In this document: piece after piece, positions 1 to 10,072 of the stretch
How the letters are laid out: the number at the start of each line of letters is the position of its first letter
Position numbering within the stretch: the stretch's first letter is position 1
Assembly: GCA_043228905.1 (NCBI GenBank)
Contig: JBHGNT010000011.1
Coordinates: forward strand, 1,364,001 to 1,428,000
Source: Azolla caroliniana
Taxonomy: Eukaryota; Polypodiophyta
DNA: 64,000 nucleotides
Direction of reading: 5' to 3'
Position numbers and translations under genes: made by a program
The notes under the pieces: model-generated
The model's database searches: none
Told to the model about the DNA's origin: nothing
Seen by the model: only the letters and a program-made list of their open reading frames with translations

Positions 1-111
1 TCATGATATACGTTATTGTTATGCTCGTAACATCAGAGTGAAAATCAAAATCTCATCTTTTTTGTAACTCCTTCCTTCTTGTAACTAATCTATAACAAAA
101 ACTCTCTACGT

Positions 112-983
112 TGTCGTGGATATCTGCGGCTTGTGGGTCGGCTCGGTTGGGATCATCGGGGTCTCGGACCAATGAGCCTAAGGATGGCCGGTGGCTATGA
201 TCACGGTGTACTATCTGGCTCGATTGCCGGGCCTTTACCGAGCACACGGGCTCGTGGGATATGTATACGATCCGGCCTTGTCACTGGATTCCGAAGAATG
301 AGCACACAGGCTCGCAGACTCAGGAAGATACGCGAGAGTAGAGGAGGGGAGAAGCGACGCTTTCCCCAGACATAGAAAATAGAGATAGGTATTAGGAACG
401 TTGATCCGGCATAGACCAAAACAGGAAAACACAGAGAAAATACCCGGATATGGCAATACCAAATTTTCAACTAATAATCAAGACAAAGAAGAATACAAGC
501 GGCCTCAGGCCGAAAGTAGAACTACAAGCTCAACAGACACATGCACACAGGTGAGCCTCTGGTCGGGAGCACTCGGGCTTCCTACACGAGCAGAGGCTTC
601 ACCCTACCTATCCGGATGCACCAAGCAGGAAACAAGCACTTGAGAGCACAAACCGACAACACCTTCCCCTCCAAAACAATCGATCCCTCTCTCGGTTTCC
701 CTCCCCTCCTTTTTATATCACAAGGAGAGGCCGTTACCTAAGTAGTTATGACAACTGTTTCTATCTGTGATTTCCCCAAGATTTTCTACCATCATATCCT
801 ATTATTCCCCTCATTTCGTGGGATTACAAAAGTACCTAATAACTATGTTGTCTTGTACTTATTTAATAAACTCTTTATTTACATGTTTTTGTATAAAGGC
901 CTCTTTTTATGTGCATTCGTGCACACCCTTGTTCACACGCACTCAATGGACCTTTCGTCTAGTGGCTGATTTCCTCCACGACA
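112..983 (-). repeat. 3' LTR of gypsy element Z
   Basis: Read on the minus strand this begins TGTCGTGG at 983, directly after the integrase tail, and ends CACGACA at 112, so it has TG...CA borders and is 872 bp long. A TATA-like run (tttttatatcac on the plus strand, near 709-720) lies within it. The last ~60 bases resemble the LTR ends of elements F and H, with the same GACCCC...GTCCC-type block before the terminal CGACA, which places Z in the same gypsy clade. Positions 1-111 lie beyond the LTR and show nothing I can identify. The 5' part of Z is not linked to this copy in the window. Confidence 0.65.
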
Positions 984-1256
984 TCCACCCTCACCAAAGC
1001 GCACATCCTCCGACATGTGCCAAATAGTGAAGGAGTGGTTCGATCCTCACTCGTCCTCCTCCGATTCGTCGCCAATCCGGCCCTCGTATGGTTCCTCATC
1101 CTCTGCCTTTAGGTCCGGTTCCGCCTCCTATTGCTTCTTGAAGGCCTTGATCCACTTTCCCATAATTGGTACCGCTATCCTTGTCCCTTCGAGCTCCACA
1201 AGGTGATACATGAAATTGTCGTTGGTGCTAGTCAACGCATATGGCCCGAACCATTG
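984..1256 (-). pseudogene. Gypsy Z integrase C-terminal fragment
   Basis: Minus-strand translation gives WFGPYAL near the start, then HLVELEGTRIAVPI and GKWIKAFKK. This is the C-terminal SH3-like region of a Ty3-gypsy integrase and aligns by eye with the end of element F pol (32197-32330: WFGPYVV, AELDGTRMAIPV, GKRIKAFKK). An in-frame stop follows the KAFKK motif, and then an acidic tail. The fragment is cut at 1256/1257, where the copia B LTR starts, so copia B inserted into this gypsy. The protein would have acted in the pre-integration complex; this piece is non-functional. Confidence 0.75.
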
Positions 1257-1687
1257 TGTTGAGAGACAAGCTCAACATCAGCCAGATCGGCTGAAGAAGC
1301 CGACAACTAGGCAACCTAGGATAAGGCTGGTAGGCTGTTACAACCTACATTCCTAATCTTAGTATTAGGAATATTTTGGTAGTTATTCCGTTGGAGGCCT
1401 ACATTCTTGTGCTAGTAAATAGGAATATTATGGGCCAAGTTAGTGTTTGGCTCATATATGAGCATTCAAGTACTGATGATACTTGGGTCAGCCCATTGTC
1501 AAGGCTTGTATAAAAGTGCTCATTGAGCACAATCATATGTACAGAGTGCTATTATTGAGTTTTTTTTCTGCTGCTTTATTCTATCTCATATTGTGTATTC
1601 TCCATTCTCTGTGTTTACCTAACTGTTGCTACAGTCCGGCTAAGTCGATCGCGTCTGTGTACAAGCTTCCACATCTTACTCTTTTCA
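1257..1687 (+). repeat. 5' LTR of copia element B
   Basis: Starts TGTTGAGAGACAAGC and ends ...CTTTTCA immediately before the primer-binding site. A TATA-like signal and poly-A type sequences are weak. No matching 3' LTR is visible at the other end of copia B (about 24165), so LTR age cannot be judged. Confidence 0.75.
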
Positions 1688-1699
1688 TGGTATCAGAGC
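1688..1699 (+). other. Primer-binding site of copia B
   Basis: TGGTATCAGAGC, complementary to the 3' end of plant initiator methionine tRNA, adjacent to the LTR end. This is the standard Ty1-copia minus-strand primer site. Confidence 0.9.
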
Positions 1700-1779
1700 G
1701 CAAGGGTTGAACATCCTCTGATGCTGACAAATGCTTTCAACACAAAGATGAAGAGTCCTCTTCTTCAAACAACAGGAAC

Positions 1780-2704
1780 ATGGACAGAGATATGGGCAGT
1801 TCGCTTCCGACAGAAAAGCTTGATAGGAGCAACTACGCATCTTGGGCATACAAGATGCACCAGTACCTACTCGAGCACTGGTATTGGAGCTATGTCGAAG
1901 GAGCTAATGATGCAACACCAGATTCGACACACAAAGATTTTCAGGCTTGGGAACAGGCGGCAAGCTGAGTTCTTTACTGCTTTGCATCGATGTGAGTCAC
2001 CAGCTATTGAGCTATATCTGGGACGCCAAAATGCCAAAGGATGCTTGGGGAAATCCGAAGAAGATTTTTGCTGCAGGTACCATAACCAAAATGCTACAAC
2101 TCAAATAGGAGTTGAGCAATGTACGAGAAAGAGATATGTCAGTGGTTGGCTGCACTGCCAAGATAAAGGAGATATGTGACTCTCTCGCCTCAATCAACAC
2201 GACCATTGAGGAGGACGAGATGGTGCAGATCTGCTTTAGAGGTTTGGCATAGAAGTTCAGATCATTCTGACGGCAGTTTGCACGAGGGAGAATACCTCGC
2301 CCTTCTTCGAGTTGCAATCGATGCTCCTCGTTGAAGAAAACCATGCAGATGTGTCAATGAGGATGCACACTGACTGCAAGATGATGTACACAAAGGCAGA
2401 GAGGTCTCGTGGTCGTGGTGGACACGGTGGATTGGAACGCAATGTTAATGGCTGACAAGAGCAGAATCATAGCCACAGGGGAGGTGCCAACAGTAGTGGA
2501 CCCTCCATAAGTAGGGGGAGTCAGGGTGGTGTGGAAGCTAGCAAAATAAAGTCACCGATTGTTGGTATTGTGGCCGAAAAGGCCACAAGGAGAGCGAGTA
2601 CAGGAAGAAACAAGCCGATTCGGACAAAGTTGGATCAAGTAGATGTGACTCTAAGAGGCGGTATAGATCGCAATACATTGAAGGCTCAAGAGGAGCCGGA
2701 ACAG
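1780..2704 (+). pseudogene. Copia B gag, decayed
   Basis: The start ATG at 1780 opens a 62-residue reading frame (LDRSNYASWAYKMHQYLLEH), the N-terminal signature of plant copia Gag (UBN2-type). It continues after a stop in shifted frames. Later blocks are recognisable: a helical stretch with TIEEDEMVQI near 2203-2228, and a CCHC zinc knuckle near 2555-2605 (CWYCGRKGHKESEY, with the last Cys changed to Tyr). At least three stops or frameshifts break it. Gag would form the virus-like particle. The copy is closely related to the Gag of element D (57993-58570). Confidence 0.75.
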
Positions 2705-2718
2705 GCCTTGCCTTCGCC

Positions 2719-3014
2719 ATGGAGCATAAGGCCAACTCGATGAAGATGAGGACCTCGAAGCCGAATGAGGTTTGGTATGTAGATTCCGGGGCTTTCGACC
2801 ACATGACGAACCATGAAGAATGGTTCTCCTATCTAGAGAAGCTGGAAGAGCCAAGCGTCGCCGAAACTGGAGAAGACACCCCTCACCCCATCGAGCATAT
2901 TGGAGATGTTCCGCTGAGCCATGTCGGTGAGAAAGGGATTATGAGAAATGTTTTGCATGTGCTGAAAATCACGAAGAACTTGGTGTCGATCGGACAAATT
3001 GTCAACTAGGGCAT
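2719..3014 (+). pseudogene. Copia B protease and pre-integrase start
   Basis: An open frame of 96 residues carries VWYVDSGAFDHMT, the aspartic-protease active-site block of copia Pol (D-S-G), followed by NVLHVLKITKNLVSIGQ, the usual end of the retropepsin domain. It stops at TAG 3007-3009, and the copia sequence ends a few bases later, at about 3014, where minus-strand gypsy Y RNase H begins. The copia integrase is missing altogether. The same element resumes at 20765 with reverse transcriptase, so a deletion removed the copia integrase together with the 3' part of gypsy Y. Confidence 0.75.
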
Positions 3015-3246
3015 GCACGTCTAGCTTAGATAGGACTGCGCCAATGGCGAAGTCAGAGGCGTCGGTTTCAACCTAGAAGGGTCTCTTGGGTTCATGGTGA
3101 ACCAACACTGGGGATGAGAGAAAAGCTGCTTTGAGGGTCTCAAAAGCATTATGTGTAGCGGGGGTCCAGAGAAATGGAGTATCTTTTCAAGTAAGTTGGA
3201 TGAGAGGTTGCATGAGGGAAGAAAACCCGTCTATAAATCTTCTATA
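3015..3246 (-). pseudogene. Gypsy Y RNase H start (fragment)
   Basis: Minus strand reads FYRRFIDGFSSLMQPLIQLT, then FETLKAAFLSSPVLVHHEP and VETDASDFAIGAVLS. These are the RT-connection and RNase H start of a gypsy Pol, including the first catalytic Asp (TDAS). Two in-frame stops are present. It joins 8827 across the copia A insertion (LGLANF / FYRRF). The left end at about 3015 is a deletion junction with copia B. Confidence 0.75.
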
Positions 3247-3251
3247 GAAAT

Positions 3252-3979
3252 TGTTGAAAAATCGTTGCGGAATATAAATCACAATAAACGAACTACGCTG
3301 AAAATATGAATCACAGAAATATGCCAAGAAAAGACAAGAAAAAAAAAACAAATGTACACAGAGATTTACGTGGAAACCCTAAAACGGGGAAAACCATGGG
3401 AACAGATTCTTCACTATACAAATAGTGGATATACAATAGCGAGAAGATTACAACACTCTCTCTCAAGTGCATCAACCACAGAGGGCTCTTCGCGTCTGCT
3501 GTTACACACATAGCTATGGCGCGACTCTTCCTTCTTCTCTCTCACTCTCACACTCTCTATTTCTACTGTTCTAACTCTGTTCTTCTTACACTAAAGTTTG
3601 CCCTAGTTGCGTATATACTTACGCAACTTTCTAGCTATTTATGTATGTAGCCCTCATGGGGCGCACACATAGACTCTTTACAAATATAGTCTCCCGAGTT
3701 GGCTATTTACATGATTCCGGTTTCCGCCTCCACCTATCGGCCTCAGCCGAGTCCCTCATCAACTCGGCTCCTCTCTCTCCCCGTCCGGAGAGACCTGTTT
3801 CCACACATTATCATTATTATTATTACTATAATAATAATAGTCGAATCTTCAAACAATCGACTCACTGTTTTCGACTCTTCGACTGTCGGCTTTCCGAACA
3901 GTCGGATGTTCCCTGTCATCAACTGTCGGCTTTCCGATCAGTCGGTTCTTCCTCCCACTAGAGGAACATATTCCCAACA
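3252..3979 (-). repeat. 3' LTR of copia A
   Basis: On the plus strand it begins TGTTGAAAAATCG and ends TTCCCAACA. The polypurine tract of the element lies next to it (AACTCCCCCTT at 3979-3989, purine-rich on the minus strand). The same LTR family occurs as a solo LTR at 41129-41790 in the opposite orientation. Confidence 0.92.
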
Positions 3980-4221
3980 AACTCCCCCTTCACTCCAGTG
4001 GGAGGAAATCTGTCAGTCCTGTGTTTTGTCGACAGATTCTGAGTCTGTCCATAGGTAGGTTCTTCGTCAACACGTAAGATCCATTGTCGTTGGTATGGAT
4101 CTTTACAAGGGAAAACTCTCCTTCTTCGACTCTCTACCGCAACCAGTGATACCTTCTTTGTATGTGCTTGGTCTGGGAGTGGTATGCCGCATTTTTGGCT
4201 AGGTGTATGGCGCTTTGGCTG

Positions 4222-5510
4222 TCACAGTGAAGCAAGAACTCCTTTTGCTTCATGCCTAGTTCGGTGAGAAAATTTCTCATCTAGATAAGCTCTTTTCTGG
4301 CTTCTACCGCTGCCATATACTCTACCTCTGTAGTCGACAAGGCTACAAAATTTTGCAATCATGACTGCCACGACATTGCTCCCCCTGCATAGGTCATCAC
4401 GTACCTTGACATGGATCGGCTCGAGTCGACATCTCCTAACATGTCTGAATCGGTAAAACCTTCCAGCACAAGTTTTCCAACACCATACCTTAGGCACACC
4501 CCCGAGGTGCCCTTTAAGTACCTGAGTATCCATTTCACCGTTGCCCAGTGTTCTCTCCCTGGATTACTCATATATCGGCTTACTGCTCCCATAGCAAATG
4601 CTATGTCCAGTCTCGTACAGACCATAGCATACATTAGATTGCCGACGGCTGAGGCATATGGTACCTTCTTCATCTCAGCCTTTTTCTTCTGCCCTTTGGG
4701 ACATTGCTTCGCATTTAGTCTGCAATTTGTCGGTAGCACTGAGCCGACCGGATTTGCATTCGACATGTTGAACCTCTCTAGGATCTTCGTCACATACTTC
4801 TGTTGTGACAACCATAGCACCTTCCGAGCTCTGTCTTGGGTTATGTGCATTCCTAGGATTTGCTTTGCTGGTCCAAGGTCTTTCATGGCAAATGATTTTC
4901 CTAGAGCTTTCTTCAAGCTTCCAATATTCCTTGCATCTTGGCTGACTATCAACATATCATCAACATATAGCAAGAGAATCAAGAAATCTCCTTCTTTGTA
5001 CCTTTTGATGAACACACAATGATCGACCTGTGTTTTCTGGAACCGATGTTCCATCATGAAGGACTCAAATTTCTTGTACCATTGGCATGGAGCTTGTTTC
5101 AATCTGTACAAGCTTTTCCTTAGTCGACACACCAAGTTCTCTTTCCCTTTCTCCTCAAAGCCTTCGGGTTGCTGCATGTAGATTTCTTCTTCTAGCTTCC
5201 CGTGTAGAAATGCGGTTTTGACATCCAATTGTTCGATCTCGAGATCCATGCTAGCCGCTATGCTCAGAACAATTCGAATCGATGTCATCTTCACGATTGG
5301 TGCGAATATTTCGTCAAAGTCGACGCCCTTCCTCTGTTGGAAACCCTTCACCACTATGTGGGCTTTATACCTAGGTTCGCTGTCGACTTCTCCAGTCTTC
5401 ACCTTGTAGACCCATTTATTCCTGAGTGCTCTCTTACCTTTCGGCAGCTCTACTAGGTCGTAGGTGTAATTCGCATGCAAGGATTCCATCTCCTCTTGCA
5501 TCGCGTTCAA
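4222..5510 (-). pseudogene. Copia A reverse transcriptase and RNase H
   Basis: A 383-codon open frame (5510 to 4359) begins in the copia RT block (MNAMQEEMESL, WVYKVK), carries DVKTAFLHG and the catalytic YVDDMLIV, and runs into the RNase H connection (SAVGNLMYAMVCTRLDIAF). RNase H continues in another frame to about 4140 (STTEVEYMAAVEARKE), so one frameshift near 4360 breaks the C-terminus. The RT copies the RNA template and RNase H removes it. The catalytic YVDD is intact, the best-preserved part of this element. Confidence 0.88.
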
Positions 5511-5896
5511 CCATTTTTCTCTGCTCTCGTCGGCAGTGGCTTCCTCATAGCACTCCAGTTCACCATCATAGTCAAGAGGACGTATTGACTGGCATATGTA
5601 GTCGGTGCCTTTCTTTCTCTGAGTGGGTACCTTCGTACACTCGTTGTTGGCTCTATTCCGGATGTATCTCCCAACTCTTCTCTTTGCTCGGGATTCTACT
5701 CATCAATCGGCATCTCCAGGTTGGACAACTCCAACTCATATTCCTCAATTGATTTTAGCAGGTCGGCCGACTCTGACTCATAGTCTGTCGGTCTTTCTGA
5801 GTGGACCGACTCAGATTCGGCTTTGTCGGCCAGCTGTCTCCTTACAACTATCGGTGACGACTGACTTGGCCTTAAGTCGATGGTAGTCGAGGTTGA

Positions 5897-6559
5897 CTAG
5901 GGAGTCGGTTCCGACTTCTGTTGCTTCGAGTCTTTAATTGTCTTGTCTTCTAGAAAGACTACATCTCGACTTCTCACTACCTTCTTGTCAACTAAGTCCC
6001 ACAACCTGTAGCCGAACTCATCTTCTGAGTATCCCATGAATATGCATGCTTTCGACTTGCTGTTGAGCTTTGACCTCTGATCCTTTGGTACATGCATATA
6101 CACTAAACATCCAAACACCCTAAGGTGTTGGTAGGAGAGATCCTTCCTTGTCCACACCCTTTGTGGGACATCACCCTTTAATGGTACTGAGGGAGACCTA
6201 TTGATTAGATAGACAGTTGTGTACATCGCCTCATCCCAATAGGATTTTGGTAGTTTTGCATGGGAGAGCATGCTCCTTACTCTCTCCATGATTGTTCAAT
6301 TCATCCTCTCTGCAAGCTCATTCAACTCTGGGGTCTTTGGCACTGTGTATTCGATCTGAATACCTTGGCACTTGCCGTATTCCTCAAACTGCCCTCTATA
6401 CTCGCCACCATTGTCGGTTCGGACAACCTTCAGTTTTCGACCTGACTCTCTTTCAGCTCTTGCCTGGAACTCCTTGAAAATCAACAGTACTTGATCCTTC
6501 ATCTTTAGTATGAAGGCCCATGTCTTCCGACTATGGTCGTCAATGAATGTTACAAAGTA
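5897..6559 (-). pseudogene. Copia A integrase core and C-terminus
   Basis: Two adjacent minus-strand frames. 6502-6296 gives KVVRTDNGGEYRGQFEEY, the second catalytic Asp block of the integrase core (D-N-G-G-E-[YF]). 6289-5897 gives the conserved copia C-terminal block (LPKSYWDEAMYTTVYLINRSP, then FMGYSEDEFGYRLWD). A stop separates the frames at 6290-6295. 5511-5896 is the acidic linker to RT, broken by stops. The third catalytic Glu is expected around 6310-6330, in PELNELAERMN. Confidence 0.85.
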
Positions 6560-7378
6560 CTATCCTCCTCGATGCGATGGAGCATCCACATAGCACACGT
6601 CCGTGTGCACTAGTTCTAGTGCAGCTTCTCTTCTCCTCAGTGGTCTCGAGTGGAATGTCATCCTGTTCTGCTTTCTAGCTAAGCAGTCGACACACTTCTC
6701 CATGTGTACTCCCTTGACTTCTGGTAGAAGTTTCTGGTCGGCTAATAGGTGCATTCCCTTCTCACTCATGTGGCCTAGCGTCTTATGCCATATCTCCCCT
6801 GCCGAGTTGGCTGCCACATTTACTTCCGATTTGCACAGTCGGGCATGCATCATGTACAATGTGCCTTCTTTTTGTTCTCGGGCCACTATAAGATTTCCTC
6901 GGCAAAACTTCCACTTGCCATTCTGAAGGCTACCACTGTAGCCTTCGTCGTCAAGCCTTTCAGTCGATACTAGATTCAATCTGATATCGGGGATGTGTCG
7001 AACATCCTTCAACGTTAGTCGACACCCTGTCGATGTCGTTAAGCACACACTTCCGACTCCGGTTATCTTGCACTCTCCACTATCACCCATCTTTACATAG
7101 CTATGATCCCCGGCTATGTAAGTCGAGAAGTACTCTCTCGACGGAGCAATGTGAAAGGATGTGCCGGAGTCGATCACCCAAGTGCACTCTTCGCTTGCAA
7201 GATTTGCACTTGTCTGTTCACTGATGAACAAAAGTTCTTCATTGTTCATAGCAATGGCCGAAGTGTTCTTTTCATCCAGAATCTTTCGGGGTTCGACATT
7301 ATTTCCGAGACTCTTTTCTTTCTTCATGTGTCGGCAGTCCCTCTGGAAGTGTCCAGGTTTTCCACAATAGAAGCACAC
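6560..7378 (-). pseudogene. Copia A zinc knuckle, protease and pre-integrase
   Basis: A 272-codon open frame begins with a CCHC knuckle (CFYCGKPGHFQRDC), then the aspartic protease block (WVIDSGTSFHIA, an intact D-S-G), LKDVRHIPDIRLNLVS, and the GAG-pre-integrase HHCC module (WHKTLGHMSEKGM ... CVDCLARKQ). It runs to the first integrase residues (LVHTDVCYVDAPS). The frame is open over its whole length but is shifted from gag at about 7380, where a 17-base stretch present on both sides (ACCTGGACACTTCCAG core) suggests a small local duplication. Confidence 0.85.
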
Positions 7379-7382
7379 AGGC

Positions 7383-8066
7383 TTACCTGGAAGTGTCCAG
7401 GTTGTCCGTTCGCTGCGGATTTCTTCTTCGCCGGTCCCTTCCTCTATCCATGTGTTGCGTCAGATTCGACTTCATTTGGGACAGGATTCCTTTGTCTTTC
7501 CTCCTTGCCTCCTCATTTACGATGCTTGTCTTCACCGTCTGTAAAGACAAGTTCTCTTCTTGACAGGAGGTGCTGAGAGTAACTACCAGGTTCTCCCAGC
7601 TTTCCGACAGTGTGCACATCAGTAGGATGGCATGCATTGCGTCATCCAGGGGAAACTTGGTCGCCGCAAGTTGATTCACATACCCCATAAATGTGCTGAT
7701 GTGTTCGACGATGCTCTCATCGTCTCTGTATTTCAGTTGTACAATTTTTCTCATCAGCGAGGTTCTGTTTAGTGCGTTCTTCCTCTCGTACAGACCCGAC
7801 AACTTCTGCCACATCTCATGGGCATTCGTGTCGTTCGCCACATGCTGAAGGACACTTACATCGGCACATTGTCAGATTGTGACCACCGCCTTCCTATTCA
7901 GAAGCTTCCAGTCCGACTCCAATACCCCCCTGGGTATTTCTGCTCTATTGACTGGCTCGTACAAGTCTTTTACTATGAGGAGGTCTTCCATCTTTATCTT
8001 CCAGTCTTCATAGTTCTGAGAGTTTAGAACTATCATACCTGGGAATCCACTAACACCTCCTTCCAT
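7383..8066 (-). pseudogene. Copia A gag
   Basis: A minus-strand frame from 8066 (MEGGVSGFPGMIVLNSQNYE) with an in-frame TGA near 7870, then open again to 7383. Diagnostic blocks are NYEDWKIKMEDLLI at the N-terminus and LMRKIVQLKYRDDESIVEHI in the middle, typical of plant copia Gag (UBN2/DUF4219-like). Its 5' end lies 28 bases from the LTR, just after the primer site. It would assemble the particle. The nonsense codon makes it non-functional. Confidence 0.85.
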
Positions 8067-8079
8067 GCTTGCACCTTGA

Positions 8080-8091
8080 GCTCTGATACCA
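8080..8091 (-). other. Primer-binding site of copia A
   Basis: The minus strand reads TGGTATCAGAG three bases from the LTR boundary at 8095, complementary to initiator Met tRNA. Confidence 0.85.
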
Positions 8092-8094
8092 ATT

Positions 8095-8821
8095 TGTTGA
8101 GAAATCGTTGCGGAATATAGATCACCATAAACGAACTATGCTGAAAATACGAATCACAGAAATATGCCAAGAAAAGACAAGAAAAAAAAACAGATGTACA
8201 CAGAGATTTACGTGGAAACCCTAAAACGGGGAAAACCACGGGAATAGATTCTTCACTATACAAATAGTGGATATACAATAGCGAGAAGATTACAATACTC
8301 TCTCTCGAGTGCATAAGCCGCAAAGGGCTCTTCGCATCTGCTGTTACACACATAACTATGGCGCAACTCTTCCTTCTTCTCTCCTACTCTCACACTTTCT
8401 ATTTCTACTGTTCTAACTCTGTTCTTCTTACACTAAAGTTTGCCCTAGTTGCGTATATACTTATGCAACTTTCTAGCTATTTACGTACGTAGCCCTCATG
8501 GGGTGCACACATAGACTCTTTATAAATATAGTCTCCCGAGTTGGCTATTTACACGAGTCCGGTTTTCGCCTCGGCCTATCGGCCTCGACCGAATCCCTCA
8601 TCAACTCGGCTCCTCTCTCTCCCCGTCCAGAGAGACTTGTTTCCACACATCATTATCATTATTATTACTATAATAATGATAGTCGAATTTTCAAACAGTC
8701 GACTCATTGTTTTCGACTCTTCGATTGTCAGCTTTCCGAACAGTTGGATGTTCCCTGTCACCAACTGTCGGCTTTCCGATCAATCGGTTCTTCCTCCCAC
8801 TGGAGGCACATATTCCCAACA
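8095..8821 (-). repeat. 5' LTR of copia A
   Basis: A 727-bp copy matching 3252-3979 with scattered single-base differences. It is followed directly by the target duplication GAAAT at 8822-8826. Confidence 0.92.
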
Positions 8822-8826
8822 GAAAT

Positions 8827-9710
8827 TTGCTAAACCAAGGAATGATTGTACCTCTTTCAATCGAGTCAGAAGAGGCCAATCGGTGATTTCTACTACCTTA
8901 TGCTTATCCATTGTGATCCCACTAGGTGAGATCATGTTGAACGGCAAGCGCAACCGGATCTGGATCGGCTGAATAAGGCTGAGCTCCGCACATAATCTTT
9001 TATAGATCATGTAACCTAAGAATTCGACGAAGGTTCGATCGAATTCGCATTTCTCACTTTTGGCGTAAATCCCAGATTCCCGAAGTTTGGTTAGAACCAG
9101 GGGCACGTGTTGTGTGTGCTCCTCTAAGTTGGAAGAAAAAACTAGGATGTTGTCAAGGTAGATTACCACGAAGTGATTGAGGTACTCTCAAAATATATCA
9201 TTTATCATATGTTGAAAGACTATTTGGGTGTTGGTAAGACCGAAAGGCATCACCTTTTACTCGAAATGCCTATAGCACATCCGAAAGACCGTTTTCCACT
9301 TGTCCCCAAGCTTGATGCCCACTAGATTGTAGGCTCCCTCAGGTCGATTTTGGAGAAGATACGCCTTGTCTGGAGTCGATCTAGGAGTGCTGGAATTAAG
9401 GGCAAGGGATAACAATTATGCACCGTAACTTTGTTGAGACCCCGATAATCCACACATAACCGTAATGAGTCGTCCTTCTTCTTGACAAATAAAATTAAGG
9501 TTCCAGCTGGTGATTTGGAGGGTTGAATGAAGCCCTTCGCAAGGTTGCCAGCTAGATATGTGCGGAGAGCCTCACGTTCGGGTTCCGATAACCCATAGAT
9601 TGGGCCGAATGGTGGATGCTTGACAACTTGGAGTTCGATAGGGCAATCATAGGGGCAATGTGTCGATAACCGATGTGCATTTTGCTTCTCTAATATATCC
9701 GAAAAGTTGC
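8827..9710 (-). pseudogene. Gypsy Y reverse transcriptase
   Basis: Minus strand, right to left: PYDCPIELQ and [10 protein letters not shown] (entry to RT), [33 protein letters not shown] (fingers/palm), and further on VIYLDNILVFSSN. The catalytic F/Y-x-D-D is YLDN here, so the second catalytic Asp is lost. There are stops between 9322 and 9169. It ends QSFLGLANF at 8827, where copia A interrupts it. At 9711-9714 it meets the GATA duplication of the DNA transposon. Confidence 0.87.
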
Positions 9711-9714
9711 GATA

Positions 9715-9750
9715 AACACGTTCGCGTTCACAAGTGGAAGGATCGCGCAT
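9715..9750 (+). repeat. Left terminal inverted repeat
   Basis: Begins AACACGTTCGCGTTCACAAG and ends GCGCAT. It matches the reverse complement of 18859-18894 except at one position (C/T before GCGCAT). The base composition (TTCGCG, GCGC) differs from the AT-rich interior. 9751-10072 is AT-rich non-coding sequence between this repeat and the transposase stop. Confidence 0.92.
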
Positions 9751-10072
9751 AAATGGAAGGAGAAGGGAAATTTTAGGGGTTTTTCAATGATTTTACAAAA
9801 CACATTGATACCAGTATCATACAAGTTCAAACATACTATGAAAAAGGTTAAAAATCCACTATTTTTGTGATTTAGAAGTAACTAAAAAAAGACGAATTTC
9901 AAAAACATACATTCTCAATTTATATCACAAACTTTACAACCAATGTTATTTTATAAGAAACGATTTTTGGGAAATCATAAGAATTCAAAACACATGATTT
10001 TATATTACTCGATTTGTTACAAGCGGAATGTAGTTACACTTAATAGCCAAATATACATTCATGATCACTCCT

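Larger units (their letters stand above)
3252..8821 (-). mobile_element. Complete copia element A inside gypsy Y
   Basis: A 5,570-bp Ty1-copia element in minus orientation, with LTRs at 3252-3979 and 8095-8821. It is flanked by a perfect 5-bp duplication GAAAT (3247-3251 and 8822-8826). Removing it restores the gypsy Y junction between RT and RNase H. The internal region holds gag, protease, integrase, RT and RNase H in copia order on the minus strand. The LTRs differ at roughly one base in twenty by eye, so it is not very recent. Several nonsense codons and frameshifts make it non-autonomous. Confidence 0.93.

Noticed and set aside
7383-7400. Splice donor (CCAG|GTAAGC on the minus strand) in copia A gag for subgenomic RNA
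   Set aside because: The site lies in a short local duplication that also creates the frameshift; no acceptor at a sensible place restores the frame, so chance is likelier.
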